Part shown: positions 7,202 through 14,096 of the stretch, piece by piece
How positions within the stretch are numbered: position 1 is the first letter of the stretch
Layout: the number at the start of each line of letters is the position of its first letter
Assembly (NCBI GenBank): GCA_035544395.1
Contig: DATKFM010000024.1
Coordinates: forward strand, 1 to 15,245
Source: DATKFM01 sp035544395
GTDB taxonomy: Bacteria; Pseudomonadota; Alphaproteobacteria; Dongiales; Dongiaceae
Reading direction: 5' to 3'
Length of the DNA: 15,245 nucleotides
Position numbers and translations under genes: made by a program
The notes under the pieces: model-generated
What the model saw: the letters and a program-made list of their open reading frames with translations, nothing else
Database searches by the model: none
Told to the model about the DNA's origin: nothing

Positions 7202-7383
7202 GTTGCCTTCCGGGGGGCGGTTTGGGGTATCGGCCGCCCCAAATGGCTAGCATGCGCCCGGAAGGCTTGGCAAGGCGACGGGCTCATTAAACTATGAAAT
7301 TATCACTATAACTATCTGTTTCAATTAATATATATAAGATGATTAATGTGAAATCTGAAATGGATTTAGGAACCGAATCGGCC
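7202..7383 (-). promoter_or_regulatory. AT-rich promoter island upstream of the PuuA-like gene
   Basis: This 182-nt gap contains a sharply AT-rich stretch (about 7285-7372) inside GC-rich DNA, placed to drive the PuuA-like/EamA unit on the minus strand. TTGAAA (plus 7319-7324) resembles a -35 and GATAAT (plus 7299-7304) a -10, but the 14-nt spacing is short; TAATTT two bases further gives 16 nt with a poorer match. Two ATTAAT boxes (7324-7329 and 7342-7347) are 18 nt apart, which could be an operator. Promoter function is likely; the exact elements are not. Confidence 0.5.
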
Positions 7384-8259
7384 CTAAAGCTCCCACTCCA
7401 GAGGCCGGGTCATGCAGGTCGGCCCGCCGGCGCCGCGGCCACAAATTTCTTCGCCAGCGAACTCGTGGACCTCAATACCTGCCTCGATCAGCCGTTGCCG
7501 GGTCTTGGGCAAGCCGGTCCGCATGGCGCAGGTGCGGGGGGCCAGGGCCAGGATGTTGCAGCCCATGCCCTCGAACTCCTCCTCCGGCACTTCCACCAGC
7601 CGCATACCCCTGGCCAGCAACATCTCCCGGAACGGCACTGGCAGCAGGGGCGAGTAGACAACAGCCAGGTCCGGGTCGAGCGGCGAGATCATGGACATCA
7701 GGTGGAAGACGTCGCCCGGCCCCTTCCAGTGGGGCAGAGGCACGGTGATCACGTCGACCTCCGGCCCCAGGAGCTGCTTCAGCTGGCGGATGCCCTCGTC
7801 GTTGGTGCGATAGCCGCGGCCGACCGCCAGCGTCCGGGGATCCAGCCAGGTGACGTCGCCGCCCTCGATACTGCCAGTACCGGTGATCGTGCCGAGAATC
7901 TTGGTCTGGCGCAGGCGGAGGAAGGCAGCAATGGCCTCGGGCTCCGTGCGCCGCTGGGGCTTGCCCATGTTGCAGAGGATGACGCCGCGGTCGGTGGTGA
8001 TGGTGGTGTCGCGCGGATAGAGGGAGTCCATGCCCACCTTGGTATCCACGGGAAGGAAATCGACAGCAATGCCGAAGCGGCTCATCAGCTCGACGAAGCT
8101 ATCATACTCGCCGACGGCGCGCGGCAGATCGGGACGGCCATAGTAGTTGAGGTCCCGCCACTGCCGGTCAATCGCCGCCTCATCGACAAAGGCGTCGCGC
8201 ACATGCTTGACGACGACGCGGCGAAGCCGGCCCACATCGGATTGCGCGGTCAATGTCAT
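7384..8259 (-). CDS. Guanidino-modifying enzyme (DDAH/arginine deiminase-like amidinohydrolase)
   Basis: A 291-residue cytoplasmic enzyme of the DDAH/arginine deiminase/amidinotransferase (beta/alpha propeller) superfamily. Visible active-site elements are MDSLYPRD (77-84), IEGGD (131-135), the catalytic His in GDVFHLMSM (H186) and the nucleophilic Cys in GGPTCMTRPL (C282). Family members attack the guanidino carbon of arginine, methylarginine or similar compounds through a Cys thioester. The start at 8259 is preferred over an in-frame ATG 24 codons upstream because CAGGAG lies 10 nt before it (plus 8270-8275) and the conserved fold begins just after. It is not agmatine deiminase (different family). 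The setting beside polyamine genes suggests it converts an arginine-derived compound toward citrulline or ornithine; substrate not determined. Confidence 0.82.
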   Translation of the reverse strand: MTLTAQSDVGRLRRVVVKHVRDAFVDEAAIDRQWRDLNYYGRPDLPRAVGEYDSFVELMSRFGIAVDFLPVDTKVGMDSLYPRDTTITTDRGVILCNMGKPQRRTEPEAIAAFLRLRQTKILGTITGTGSIEGGDVTWLDPRTLAVGRGYRTNDEGIRQLKQLLGPEVDVITVPLPHWKGPGDVFHLMSMISPLDPDLAVVYSPLLPVPFREMLLARGMRLVEVPEEEFEGMGCNILALAPRTCAMRTGLPKTRQRLIEAGIEVHEFAGEEICGRGAGGPTCMTRPLEWEL

Positions 8260-8403
8260 CAGGCGGAAACTCCTGTAATTCTGCTGTAGAAAGCGGCGGT
8301 GGAGATTGGCGAACTTATGCCCATTCTGCAATGGCCGCCGCGGCTTGACCTAGCCGTTGCTATCGGCAGGATGCAGCCTTCAGCCTAATGTTCGGAAGTC
8401 ATC
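8260..8403. promoter_or_regulatory. Divergent promoter region between amidinohydrolase and PuuB-like genes
   Basis: This 144-nt gap separates oppositely transcribed genes. On the plus strand TTGACC (8345-8350, 5 of 6 match to -35) is followed after 16 nt by CAGGAT (8367-8372, a weak -10), about 30 nt before the PuuB-like start. No clear minus-strand promoter was found; TTGCAG with a poor -10 is the best seen. A shared regulator binding here would coordinate both sides, but no operator was recognised. Confidence 0.4.
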
Positions 8404-9690
8404 TTGGCGCTCAGTTCGCATATCGACTCCTATTACACTGCGACGGCGATCGGTATTCCCGATTGCCCGGCTCTCGCCGGCGAAGTCGAGGCCGATATCT
8501 GCATCGTCGGTGCCGGTTACACAGGACTGTCCGCGGCGCTCAATCTGGCGGAGCGCGGCTATTCAGTCGCTGTGCTGGAGGCAGAGCGCATCGGCTGGGG
8601 CGCTTCTGGCCGCAATGGCGGGCAAATCGGAACCGGCTATTCACCTGGCATGGCCAAGATCGAAGACTGGGTCGGCCGCGACGATGCGCGCAAGCTCTGG
8701 GACTTGGCGGAAGAGGCCAAGAGCATCATCCGGGAGCGCGTGCAGCGTCACGGGATTTCCTGCGATCTTAAGCCCGGCTATTTCCACGGTGCGGCAAAGG
8801 CGCGGGACTTGGAACATCTGCGCGACGAGGTGGAACATCTGTCGACGCGCTACGGTTATCGCGACGCGCGCCTGATCGAGCCCGCGGAAGTCGGGCAGTA
8901 TGTTTCGACGAGCGCCTATCACGGCGGCCTGTTCGATGCGGGTGTCGGGCATTTACATCCGCTCAACTACTGCCTCGGCTTGGCGCGCGCCGCCATTGAT
9001 ACCGGCGCCCGCATCTATGAGAACTCGTCGGTTGTAACAATCGAGAAGGGCAGCCGACCGGTGGCGCGAACGGCGCAAGGCTCAGTGCGCGCGCATTTTC
9101 TGGTGCTGGCGGGGAACGCCTATCTCGGCGAACTCGTACCGAGCATCCGCCGGAAAGTGATGCCCGTCGGCACCTACATGGCCGCGACCGCGCCGATGGG
9201 CGAGGATCGGGCGCGCAGCTTGATCCCCTCCGACGCCGCGGTCACCGATACCAAGTTCGTGCTCGACTACTACAGACTTTCCGCCGATCACCGTCTCCTG
9301 TTCGGCGGGCGCGTAAGCTACACCACATTGCCGCCGCCCAACTTGAAGGCGGCTATGCGTCGATCCATGCGGGCCGTGCTGCCGCAGACCGACGATCTGG
9401 ATCTTGAATACATCTGGGGCGGCAATGTCGCGATCACAGTCGAACGCACGCCGCACCTGGGCCGGCTCGATGGCACCGACAACATTTACTTCGCCCACGG
9501 CTTCTCCGGTATGGGCGTGGCGCTGACCGGCATCGCCGGCAAAGTCATCGCCGAGGCCATCGCCGGAACAGCGGAGCGGTTCGATGTGTTCACCAGACTT
9601 CCGCACACCAGCTTTTTCGGCGGCAAATTGCTGCGCACACCGACGCTGGCTCTGGCAATGCTCTGGTTCCGCCTGCGGGATTGGCTATGA
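8404..9690 (+). CDS. puuB: PuuB-like gamma-glutamylputrescine oxidase (FAD-dependent)
   Basis: A 428-residue DAO-family flavoenzyme. The FAD-binding Rossmann motif is IVGAGYTGLSAALNLAE (G36, G38, G41), followed by LEAERIGWGASGRNGGQ. HIHPLNL-like GHLHPLNYCLGLA, LVLAGNAYLGELVP, LDYYRLSADHRLLFGGRV and the C-terminal GFSGMGVALTGIAGKVIAE all align closely with E. coli PuuB. That enzyme oxidises gamma-glutamylputrescine with O2, giving gamma-glutamylaminobutyraldehyde, H2O2 and ammonia, and is the step after PuuA. Start: TTG at 8404 is needed, because an in-frame stop lies at 8386-8388 and the first in-frame ATG (8650 region) would remove the FAD motif; GGAAG at 8394-8398 sits 5 nt upstream. It is divergent from the amidinohydrolase and followed closely by two VOC genes. 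The aldehyde dehydrogenase (PuuC) and hydrolase (PuuD) are not in the window. Confidence 0.92.
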   Translation: MALSSHIDSYYTATAIGIPDCPALAGEVEADICIVGAGYTGLSAALNLAERGYSVAVLEAERIGWGASGRNGGQIGTGYSPGMAKIEDWVGRDDARKLWDLAEEAKSIIRERVQRHGISCDLKPGYFHGAAKARDLEHLRDEVEHLSTRYGYRDARLIEPAEVGQYVSTSAYHGGLFDAGVGHLHPLNYCLGLARAAIDTGARIYENSSVVTIEKGSRPVARTAQGSVRAHFLVLAGNAYLGELVPSIRRKVMPVGTYMAATAPMGEDRARSLIPSDAAVTDTKFVLDYYRLSADHRLLFGGRVSYTTLPPPNLKAAMRRSMRAVLPQTDDLDLEYIWGGNVAITVERTPHLGRLDGTDNIYFAHGFSGMGVALTGIAGKVIAEAIAGTAERFDVFTRLPHTSFFGGKLLRTPTLALAMLWFRLRDWL

Positions 9691-9733
9691 TCCGTTCTGG
9701 GAATGTTGCGGCGATGGAACTGCGGGTTCATGC

Positions 9734-10162
9734 ATGGAACAAAGATTGACTGCCGTCACACTGGGTGTTGCCGATCTCCAGCGGGCGCGGCGTTTCTATG
9801 AGAAGGGCCTTGGTTGGAATGCTTCGCTGGCCGGCGACAAGGATGTTGCATTCTTTCAGGCCAATGGCCTTGTCATTGCGCTCTGGGGCCGGGCCGATCT
9901 GGCCGAGGATGCCAACGTCCAGGATGATGGCGAGGGCTTCAGCGGTATCGCGCTCGCCCACAACGTGCGTTCGCGCGAGGAGGTCGACGCAGTGCTGGCC
10001 AAGGCCGGTCACGCCGGCGCGCGAATCCTGAAGCCGGGGCAGGACACTCTCTGGGGCGGCTACGCGGGCTATTTCGCCGACCCTGACGGCCATATGTGGG
10101 AAGTGGCCTGGAATCCGTTCTGGCCACTCGATGATACCGGCAATGTGAAACTGCCGAAATAG
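9734..10162 (+). CDS. VOC (glyoxalase/bleomycin resistance) family protein, probably without metal
   Basis: A 142-residue vicinal-oxygen-chelate fold protein: beta-alpha-beta repeat opening LTAVTLGVADLQRARRFYEKGLGW and ending GYFADPDGHMWEVAWNP. The C-terminal Glu ligand position is kept (E123), but the first-strand His is Ala (A7) and the middle-strand His is replaced (FSGIALAHNV), so metal-dependent catalysis like that of glyoxalase I is doubtful. Related small proteins may act in binding or resistance. It begins 43 nt after the PuuB-like stop; no good Shine-Dalgarno was seen, so the start at 9734 rests on the conserved N-terminus. It is 4 nt from a second VOC gene, suggesting a joint unit. 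Specific function unknown. Confidence 0.8.
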   Translation: MEQRLTAVTLGVADLQRARRFYEKGLGWNASLAGDKDVAFFQANGLVIALWGRADLAEDANVQDDGEGFSGIALAHNVRSREEVDAVLAKAGHAGARILKPGQDTLWGGYAGYFADPDGHMWEVAWNPFWPLDDTGNVKLPK

Positions 10163-10166
10163 CTCC

Positions 10167-10604
10167 ATGAGTGTGAAACGCACCAATCCCATCGCGATCC
10201 AAGGCATCGACCATGTGGTGCTGCGCGTCCGCGATGTCGCTGTGATGCAGCAATTCTATTGCGACGTGCTCGGCTGCACGGTCCAGAAGATCCAGGCGCA
10301 TATCGGCCTGACCCAGCTCCGCGCCGGGCAACAGCTAATCGATCTCGTCGATGTAGATGGCACGCTCGGACGCGAGGGCGGAGCGCCACCCGGCCGCGAG
10401 GGCCGCAATATGGATCACTTGTGCCTGCGCCTGCAGCCCTTTGACGCCGCTGCCATCGCCACCCATCTGCGCGCCAACGGCATTGCCCCCGGCGATGTCG
10501 TCAGCCGCTACGGCGCGGAAGGCGATGGCCCCTCGATGTACATCAGCGATCCCGAAGGCAATGTCGTCGAACTCAAAGGTCCGCCGGGCCCCGTTGGTAG
10601 GTAA
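10167..10604 (+). CDS. VOC family metalloprotein (glyoxalase fold)
   Basis: A 145-residue vicinal-oxygen-chelate protein. Unlike its neighbour it keeps plausible metal ligands: H16 in GIDHVVLRV, H84 in NMDHLCLRL and E135 in DPEGNVVELKG; Q56 or D59 in QQLIDLVD could give the fourth. Such proteins include glyoxalases, dioxygenases and fosfomycin-type resistance enzymes; this one is not close enough to a named member to assign a reaction. It starts 4 nt after the preceding VOC stop, so the two are probably cotranslated, possibly as a mixed pair of one metal-binding and one metal-free partner. A hairpin covers its stop codon. Confidence 0.85.
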   Translation: MSVKRTNPIAIQGIDHVVLRVRDVAVMQQFYCDVLGCTVQKIQAHIGLTQLRAGQQLIDLVDVDGTLGREGGAPPGREGRNMDHLCLRLQPFDAAAIATHLRANGIAPGDVVSRYGAEGDGPSMYISDPEGNVVELKGPPGPVGR

Positions 10605-10614
10605 TACCTAACGG
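10591..10614 (+). terminator. Hairpin over the stop codon of the second VOC gene
   Basis: CCGTTGGTA and TACCTAACGG form a 9-bp stem with one bulged T and a 5-nt loop, and the TAA at 10602-10604 lies in the loop and 3' arm. It sits between the VOC unit and the PQQ dehydrogenase. No T run follows, so it may be a weak terminator or an RNA stability element. Confidence 0.35.
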
Positions 10615-10693
10615 CGTCTTCATAAGTCTGAGCCGCTTGCACCGGATAACCGCGAGTAGCATGCTCTCATTTGGCGGGGGAACACGCCATACT

Positions 10694-10701
10694 AAGGAGG
10701 G
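10694..10701 (+). promoter_or_regulatory. Strong ribosome binding site that sets the PQQ dehydrogenase start
   Basis: AAGGAGGG lies 8 nt before ATG 10710. It rules out the in-frame ATG at 10671, which would put a charged, non-secretory stretch in front of the signal peptide. Confidence 0.85.
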
Positions 10702-10709
10702 AGCGTAAA

Positions 10710-12467
10710 ATGGCCAGGATATCCAGTTATCTTGCGATTGCAGCCTCTGTCGCTGCGGTCAGTCTTGCAGTCATCGATGCCGCGCGAGCGGCGCCGGTGA
10801 CCACGGACGATCTTGTCAAGGCACAGGACAATGCCGGCGAATGGCTGATGTATGGCCGGGATTACCGCAACTGGCGCTACAGCCCGTTGTCGGAATTGAC
10901 GCCGGACAATGTCGGCAAGCTGTCGCCTGTCTGGACGATGTCGACGGGCGGCCAGTTCGCCGGCTTGGAGTCCACGCCGCTCATTCGTGACGGCGTGATG
11001 TTCTTCTCAGCCGATTATGCCCGCGTTTTCGCCGTCGATGCGCGCAGCGGAAACATCGTTTGGCGCTATGAACCCACCTACGAGGACGGCCTCACAGCCA
11101 TGCTTTGCTGCGGACCGATCCATCGTGGTGTCGCGCTGAAGGACGATCTGGTTTACGTCGCGCAGCTGGACGCGAAACTGGTGGCGCTTAACCGCGCCGA
11201 CGGAAAAGTCGTCTGGGAACAGAAGATCGATGAATGGAAGAATGGGGTCACAACCAACTCGGCGCCGCTGGTCGTCGGCGACCACGTCATCATCGGTGTA
11301 TCAGGCGGCGAGTACGGCGTCCGAGGCTACCTGAAATCCTACAACGCCAAGACCGGCGCCCAGGAATGGCAAACCTACACGGTGCCGGCGCCGGGCGAGC
11401 CTGGCAGCGATACCTGGCCGAAGGACGATAGCTGGAAGACCGGCGGCGGCCCGACCTGGCTGACCGGCAGCTACGATCCCGATACCAACACGCTCTACTG
11501 GGGCACCGGCAATCCGGGGTCCTGGCAAGCGGAGCAGCGCCCGGGCGACAATCTCTGGACCTGCGCCACGCTCGCTCTCGATCCGGATACCGGCAAGATC
11601 AAGTGGGGCTATCAATACACCCCCAATGATGCCTGGGACTATGACGCCATGGCGACGCCGATCCTTGTCGATGGCAAGGTCGACGGAAAAGACCGAAAGC
11701 TGGCGGTGCACTCCAATCGCAACGGCTACTTCTACGCGCTCGACCGGGAAACTGGCGAATTCGTCTACGCCATCCCGCTGGTGGAAGGCATCAACTGGAC
11801 CAGTGGTCTGGATGCCAAGACCGGCAGGCCGACCATCAACGAGGCCATGAAGCCGAAGCAGGGCGCGGGGCAGGTAAAGCCGATCGTTCCGGGACTGGAG
11901 GGCGGCACCAACTGGTTCCCGCCGGCTTATGATCCGGAATCCGGAATGTTCTATGTCGCCGTCAATCAATGGGGCATGGGCCTGACCGCCTGGGAGAAGG
12001 GAAAGCTCGCTTACAAGCCCGGCGACCTCTTCATGGGCGTTGACTATCAGATGTACCGCATGGGCGATACGATCGGCCGTGTGATGGCGATCGACGTCGC
12101 GAACAAGAAGGTAACCTGGCAATCGGCCAGCCCGCTGCCGCTGTTCTCCGGCATGTTGGTGACGAAGGGCGGCTTGCTCTTCACTGGCGATCAGCGCGGC
12201 CGGGTTGTGGCGCTGGACAAGAAGAGCGGCAAAGAGCTCTGGAGCTTCCAGACCGGCTCAGGTATCAACGCCTCTCCGGTGACCTATGAAATCGACGGCA
12301 AGCAGTATGTCGCGATCCTCTCGGGTCTCGGCGGCGATCCGAGCTTCTACTACTCGGCGCCTAAGGGCGGCATGCTCTGGGTGTTCGCGGTCGACGGAAA
12401 AGTCGATCAGGGCGAAGGCTACAATCAGCAGGTAATCGACACCATGCTGCCCAGCTATGAGCCATAA
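10710..12467 (+). CDS. PQQ-dependent alcohol dehydrogenase, lanthanide (XoxF/ExaF) type
   Basis: A 585-residue quinoprotein of the methanol/ethanol dehydrogenase family, shown by repeated beta-propeller W-motifs such as DARSGNIVWRY, NRADGKVVWEQ, DPDTGKIKWGY and KKSGKELWSF. A Sec signal peptide (residues 1-27, cleavage near ARA-AP) sends it to the periplasm. Active-site features: vicinal Cys pair C133-C134 (LCCGP), metal ligands E201 (GGEYGVRG) and N268 (GTGNPGSW), and the catalytic Asp in DAWDYDA (D310). The residue two further on is also Asp (D312), the signature of lanthanide-dependent XoxF, ExaF and PedH; calcium enzymes carry Ala or Ser there. It oxidises a primary alcohol and passes electrons to cytochrome c, here probably the overlapping downstream gene. 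Neither PQQ biosynthesis genes nor xoxJ are in the window. The natural alcohol cannot be told from sequence. Confidence 0.93.
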   Translation: MARISSYLAIAASVAAVSLAVIDAARAAPVTTDDLVKAQDNAGEWLMYGRDYRNWRYSPLSELTPDNVGKLSPVWTMSTGGQFAGLESTPLIRDGVMFFSADYARVFAVDARSGNIVWRYEPTYEDGLTAMLCCGPIHRGVALKDDLVYVAQLDAKLVALNRADGKVVWEQKIDEWKNGVTTNSAPLVVGDHVIIGVSGGEYGVRGYLKSYNAKTGAQEWQTYTVPAPGEPGSDTWPKDDSWKTGGGPTWLTGSYDPDTNTLYWGTGNPGSWQAEQRPGDNLWTCATLALDPDTGKIKWGYQYTPNDAWDYDAMATPILVDGKVDGKDRKLAVHSNRNGYFYALDRETGEFVYAIPLVEGINWTSGLDAKTGRPTINEAMKPKQGAGQVKPIVPGLEGGTNWFPPAYDPESGMFYVAVNQWGMGLTAWEKGKLAYKPGDLFMGVDYQMYRMGDTIGRVMAIDVANKKVTWQSASPLPLFSGMLVTKGGLLFTGDQRGRVVALDKKSGKELWSFQTGSGINASPVTYEIDGKQYVAILSGLGGDPSFYYSAPKGGMLWVFAVDGKVDQGEGYNQQVIDTMLPSYEP

Positions 12468-12846
12468 CCCACGCATGGGATTTCGTGTGACTGGCATTGT
12501 GCGACTGGTTGGTGCCGCCGTCCTTGCGACGGCGGCACTACCGGTTTCATTGGCTTTGTTGTCCAGCGGCGCGGCTGCCGATGGAGAGTTGACCAATCCG
12601 TTCCTCGGTCAGCCCGAGGCGATCGAGGAAGGGCTGCAGATTTATCAGAGCAAGTGCTACATCTGCCACCTCAGCAAGGGTGGACGCGGGCCCAATCTCT
12701 TCGCAACCAAGATCAGCGACGAAAAATTCCTGGAGACGGTGATCAACGGACGCAAGGGAACGCAAATGCCGGCATTCGGCTTGCGCTTGTCTCCCGATGA
12801 CGTCTGGAAAGTTCACGCCTTCGTAAAATCGACAGATCACTACTGA
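12457..12846 (+). CDS. Secreted c-type cytochrome, probable electron acceptor of the PQQ dehydrogenase
   Basis: A 129-residue single-haem cytochrome c. An N-terminal hydrophobic segment (about residues 17-38, ending SSGAAADGE) acts as a signal peptide. The haem is attached at C67 and C70 with H71 as axial ligand (CYICH), and M104 in TQMPAFG is the likely second ligand. It overlaps the dehydrogenase by 11 nt, so the two are probably translationally coupled. That position is the one held by xoxG/exaB-type cytochromes, which accept electrons from PQQ dehydrogenases in the periplasm. ATG 12475 is an alternative start giving a tidier signal peptide; neither has an obvious ribosome binding site. 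It is smaller than XoxG proteins I know, so a homologous role is likely but not proven. Confidence 0.85.
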   Translation: MSHNPRMGFRVTGIVRLVGAAVLATAALPVSLALLSSGAAADGELTNPFLGQPEAIEEGLQIYQSKCYICHLSKGGRGPNLFATKISDEKFLETVINGRKGTQMPAFGLRLSPDDVWKVHAFVKSTDHY

Positions 12847-12857
12847 TCGCGCGGTGC

Positions 12858-12871
12858 GGCGGCGAGCCGCC
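12858..12871 (+). terminator. Small GC-rich hairpin between cytochrome and flavoprotein genes
   Basis: GGCGG/CCGCC stem of 5 bp with the loop CGAG, in the 42-nt gap. No T run follows, so full termination is unlikely; it might give partial attenuation or mark an mRNA processing point. Confidence 0.2.
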
Positions 12872-12888
12872 CTGCGGAAAGGCCCGTC

Positions 12889-13968
12889 ATGAAACGCATT
12901 ACAATCCGCCGGGGAATGCCGAACGTCCAGCTGACCCGAACGGAGTTCGACAAGCGCTTTCGCGATAGGTTTTTCGATCCGGCCTTCGGTGATGCCGATG
13001 ACGCACTGCAGAAAATCATCGAGATCGCCTGGGACGGCTATGATGAGTATCGCAAGAACCCGCGCACGCGCGTCGGCGGCAAGCAGTTCGCCGATCCCAA
13101 GGCGGAGCTGCCAGTCGAATGGCTGGCAACACGCCGGGCAATTCAGGCGGCGGAGCGGCGTCAGCACAATCGCAAGTCAAAGTCGCGCATTCTGCTGATC
13201 AATGGCTCGTCCCGCAGCGATCAAAGCTGCCCCGGCGAGATGTCGAAGACCTTCCGGCTGGTGTCCATCGCCAAGCGGATCATCGAGCGCCAGCGCAACT
13301 TTGAAGTTGAGATGCTCGATCTCAGCCGCCTGACCTCCGAATACGGCCGGCAAATACATCCCTGCAAAGCCTGCGTGTCGACAGCACAACCGCTATGCCA
13401 CTGGCCCTGCTCCTGCTATCCGAACTTCGCCATGGGGCAGGTGAGCGACTGGATGAGCGAGATCTACCCCATGTGGGCCGCGGCCCATGGCGTGATGATC
13501 GTCAGTCCGGTCAATTGGTATCAGGCGCCGAGCTCCCTGAAGCTGATGATCGACCGCCTGGTTTGCGCCGATGGCGGCAATCCTGATCCCACAACCACAG
13601 ACGGCAAGGATCCGAGGCTGGCCAAACAACTGGAACTAAAGGGCTGGGATTATCCGCGCCATCTCGCCGGCCGCGTGTTTTCGGTAGTCGTGCATGGCGA
13701 CGCATCCGGCACGGAGAACCTGCGGCGCATGCTCTCGGATTGGCTCTGTGATATCGGCATGATCCCGGCAGGGAGAAAGTCCTTGCTGGATGCCTATGTC
13801 GGCTACTACCAGCCCTACGCAACGAGCCACGAGGACCTGGACGCAGACACCGATTTCCAGAAGGAAGTCGGTAACGCCGCGCGCGCCCTGGTGGAAGCGG
13901 TCAAGTTGCGCCGCCGCGGCAAGCTTCCGCAATCCGATGAAAACTTGCGGGCCGTGCGGCCGAAGTAA
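12889..13968 (+). CDS. Flavodoxin-fold (NADPH-dependent FMN reductase-like) protein with Cys cluster
   Basis: A 359-residue protein. Residues ~98-320 have a flavodoxin/FMN-reductase fold: ILLINGSSRSDQSC (101-114) is the FMN phosphate loop, and MIVSPVNWYQAPSSLKLMIDRLV (203-225) is the isoalloxazine-side loop typical of this fold. The first ~95 residues are a charged, helical-looking extension (AWDGYDEYRKNPRTR) that I do not recognise. Between them and the second loop is a Cys cluster, C159, C162, C170, C174 and C176 (HPCKAC...CHWPCSC), which recalls iron-sulfur flavoproteins but with different spacing. It has no signal peptide and so is cytoplasmic. Start: GGAAAGG at 12876-12882, 6 nt before ATG. 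It follows the cytochrome gene by 42 nt, so it may belong to the PQQ operon. Substrate unknown; a redox or electron-transfer role is inferred. Confidence 0.75.
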   Translation: MKRITIRRGMPNVQLTRTEFDKRFRDRFFDPAFGDADDALQKIIEIAWDGYDEYRKNPRTRVGGKQFADPKAELPVEWLATRRAIQAAERRQHNRKSKSRILLINGSSRSDQSCPGEMSKTFRLVSIAKRIIERQRNFEVEMLDLSRLTSEYGRQIHPCKACVSTAQPLCHWPCSCYPNFAMGQVSDWMSEIYPMWAAAHGVMIVSPVNWYQAPSSLKLMIDRLVCADGGNPDPTTTDGKDPRLAKQLELKGWDYPRHLAGRVFSVVVHGDASGTENLRRMLSDWLCDIGMIPAGRKSLLDAYVGYYQPYATSHEDLDADTDFQKEVGNAARALVEAVKLRRRGKLPQSDENLRAVRPK

Positions 13969-14096
13969 CATCTGCGATCAAATGGCGCACCAAGGTGCTC
14001 ACATGGCGAATATCGCTGTCCCGTTCGCACTTCCGATGCTTGTGTGCTATGTGAGCGAGAGTTCTGGCAGTCTACGATCATGAGAAAGGGGCTGCG

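Noticed and set aside
7303..7350. Possible integration or attachment site in the AT-rich patch
   Set aside because: No integrase, tRNA end or direct repeat pair flanks the region; a promoter explains it more simply.
7339..8289. Plus-strand open frame (316 codons) opposite the amidinohydrolase
   Set aside because: It is antisense to a gene with intact catalytic motifs and has His/Gln/Gly-rich unconserved translation.
10605..10709. Sigma70 promoter (TTGCAC, 17 nt, CATGCT) before the PQQ dehydrogenase
   Set aside because: Only 3 of 6 matches in each box; a promoter is expected here but this one is not supported.
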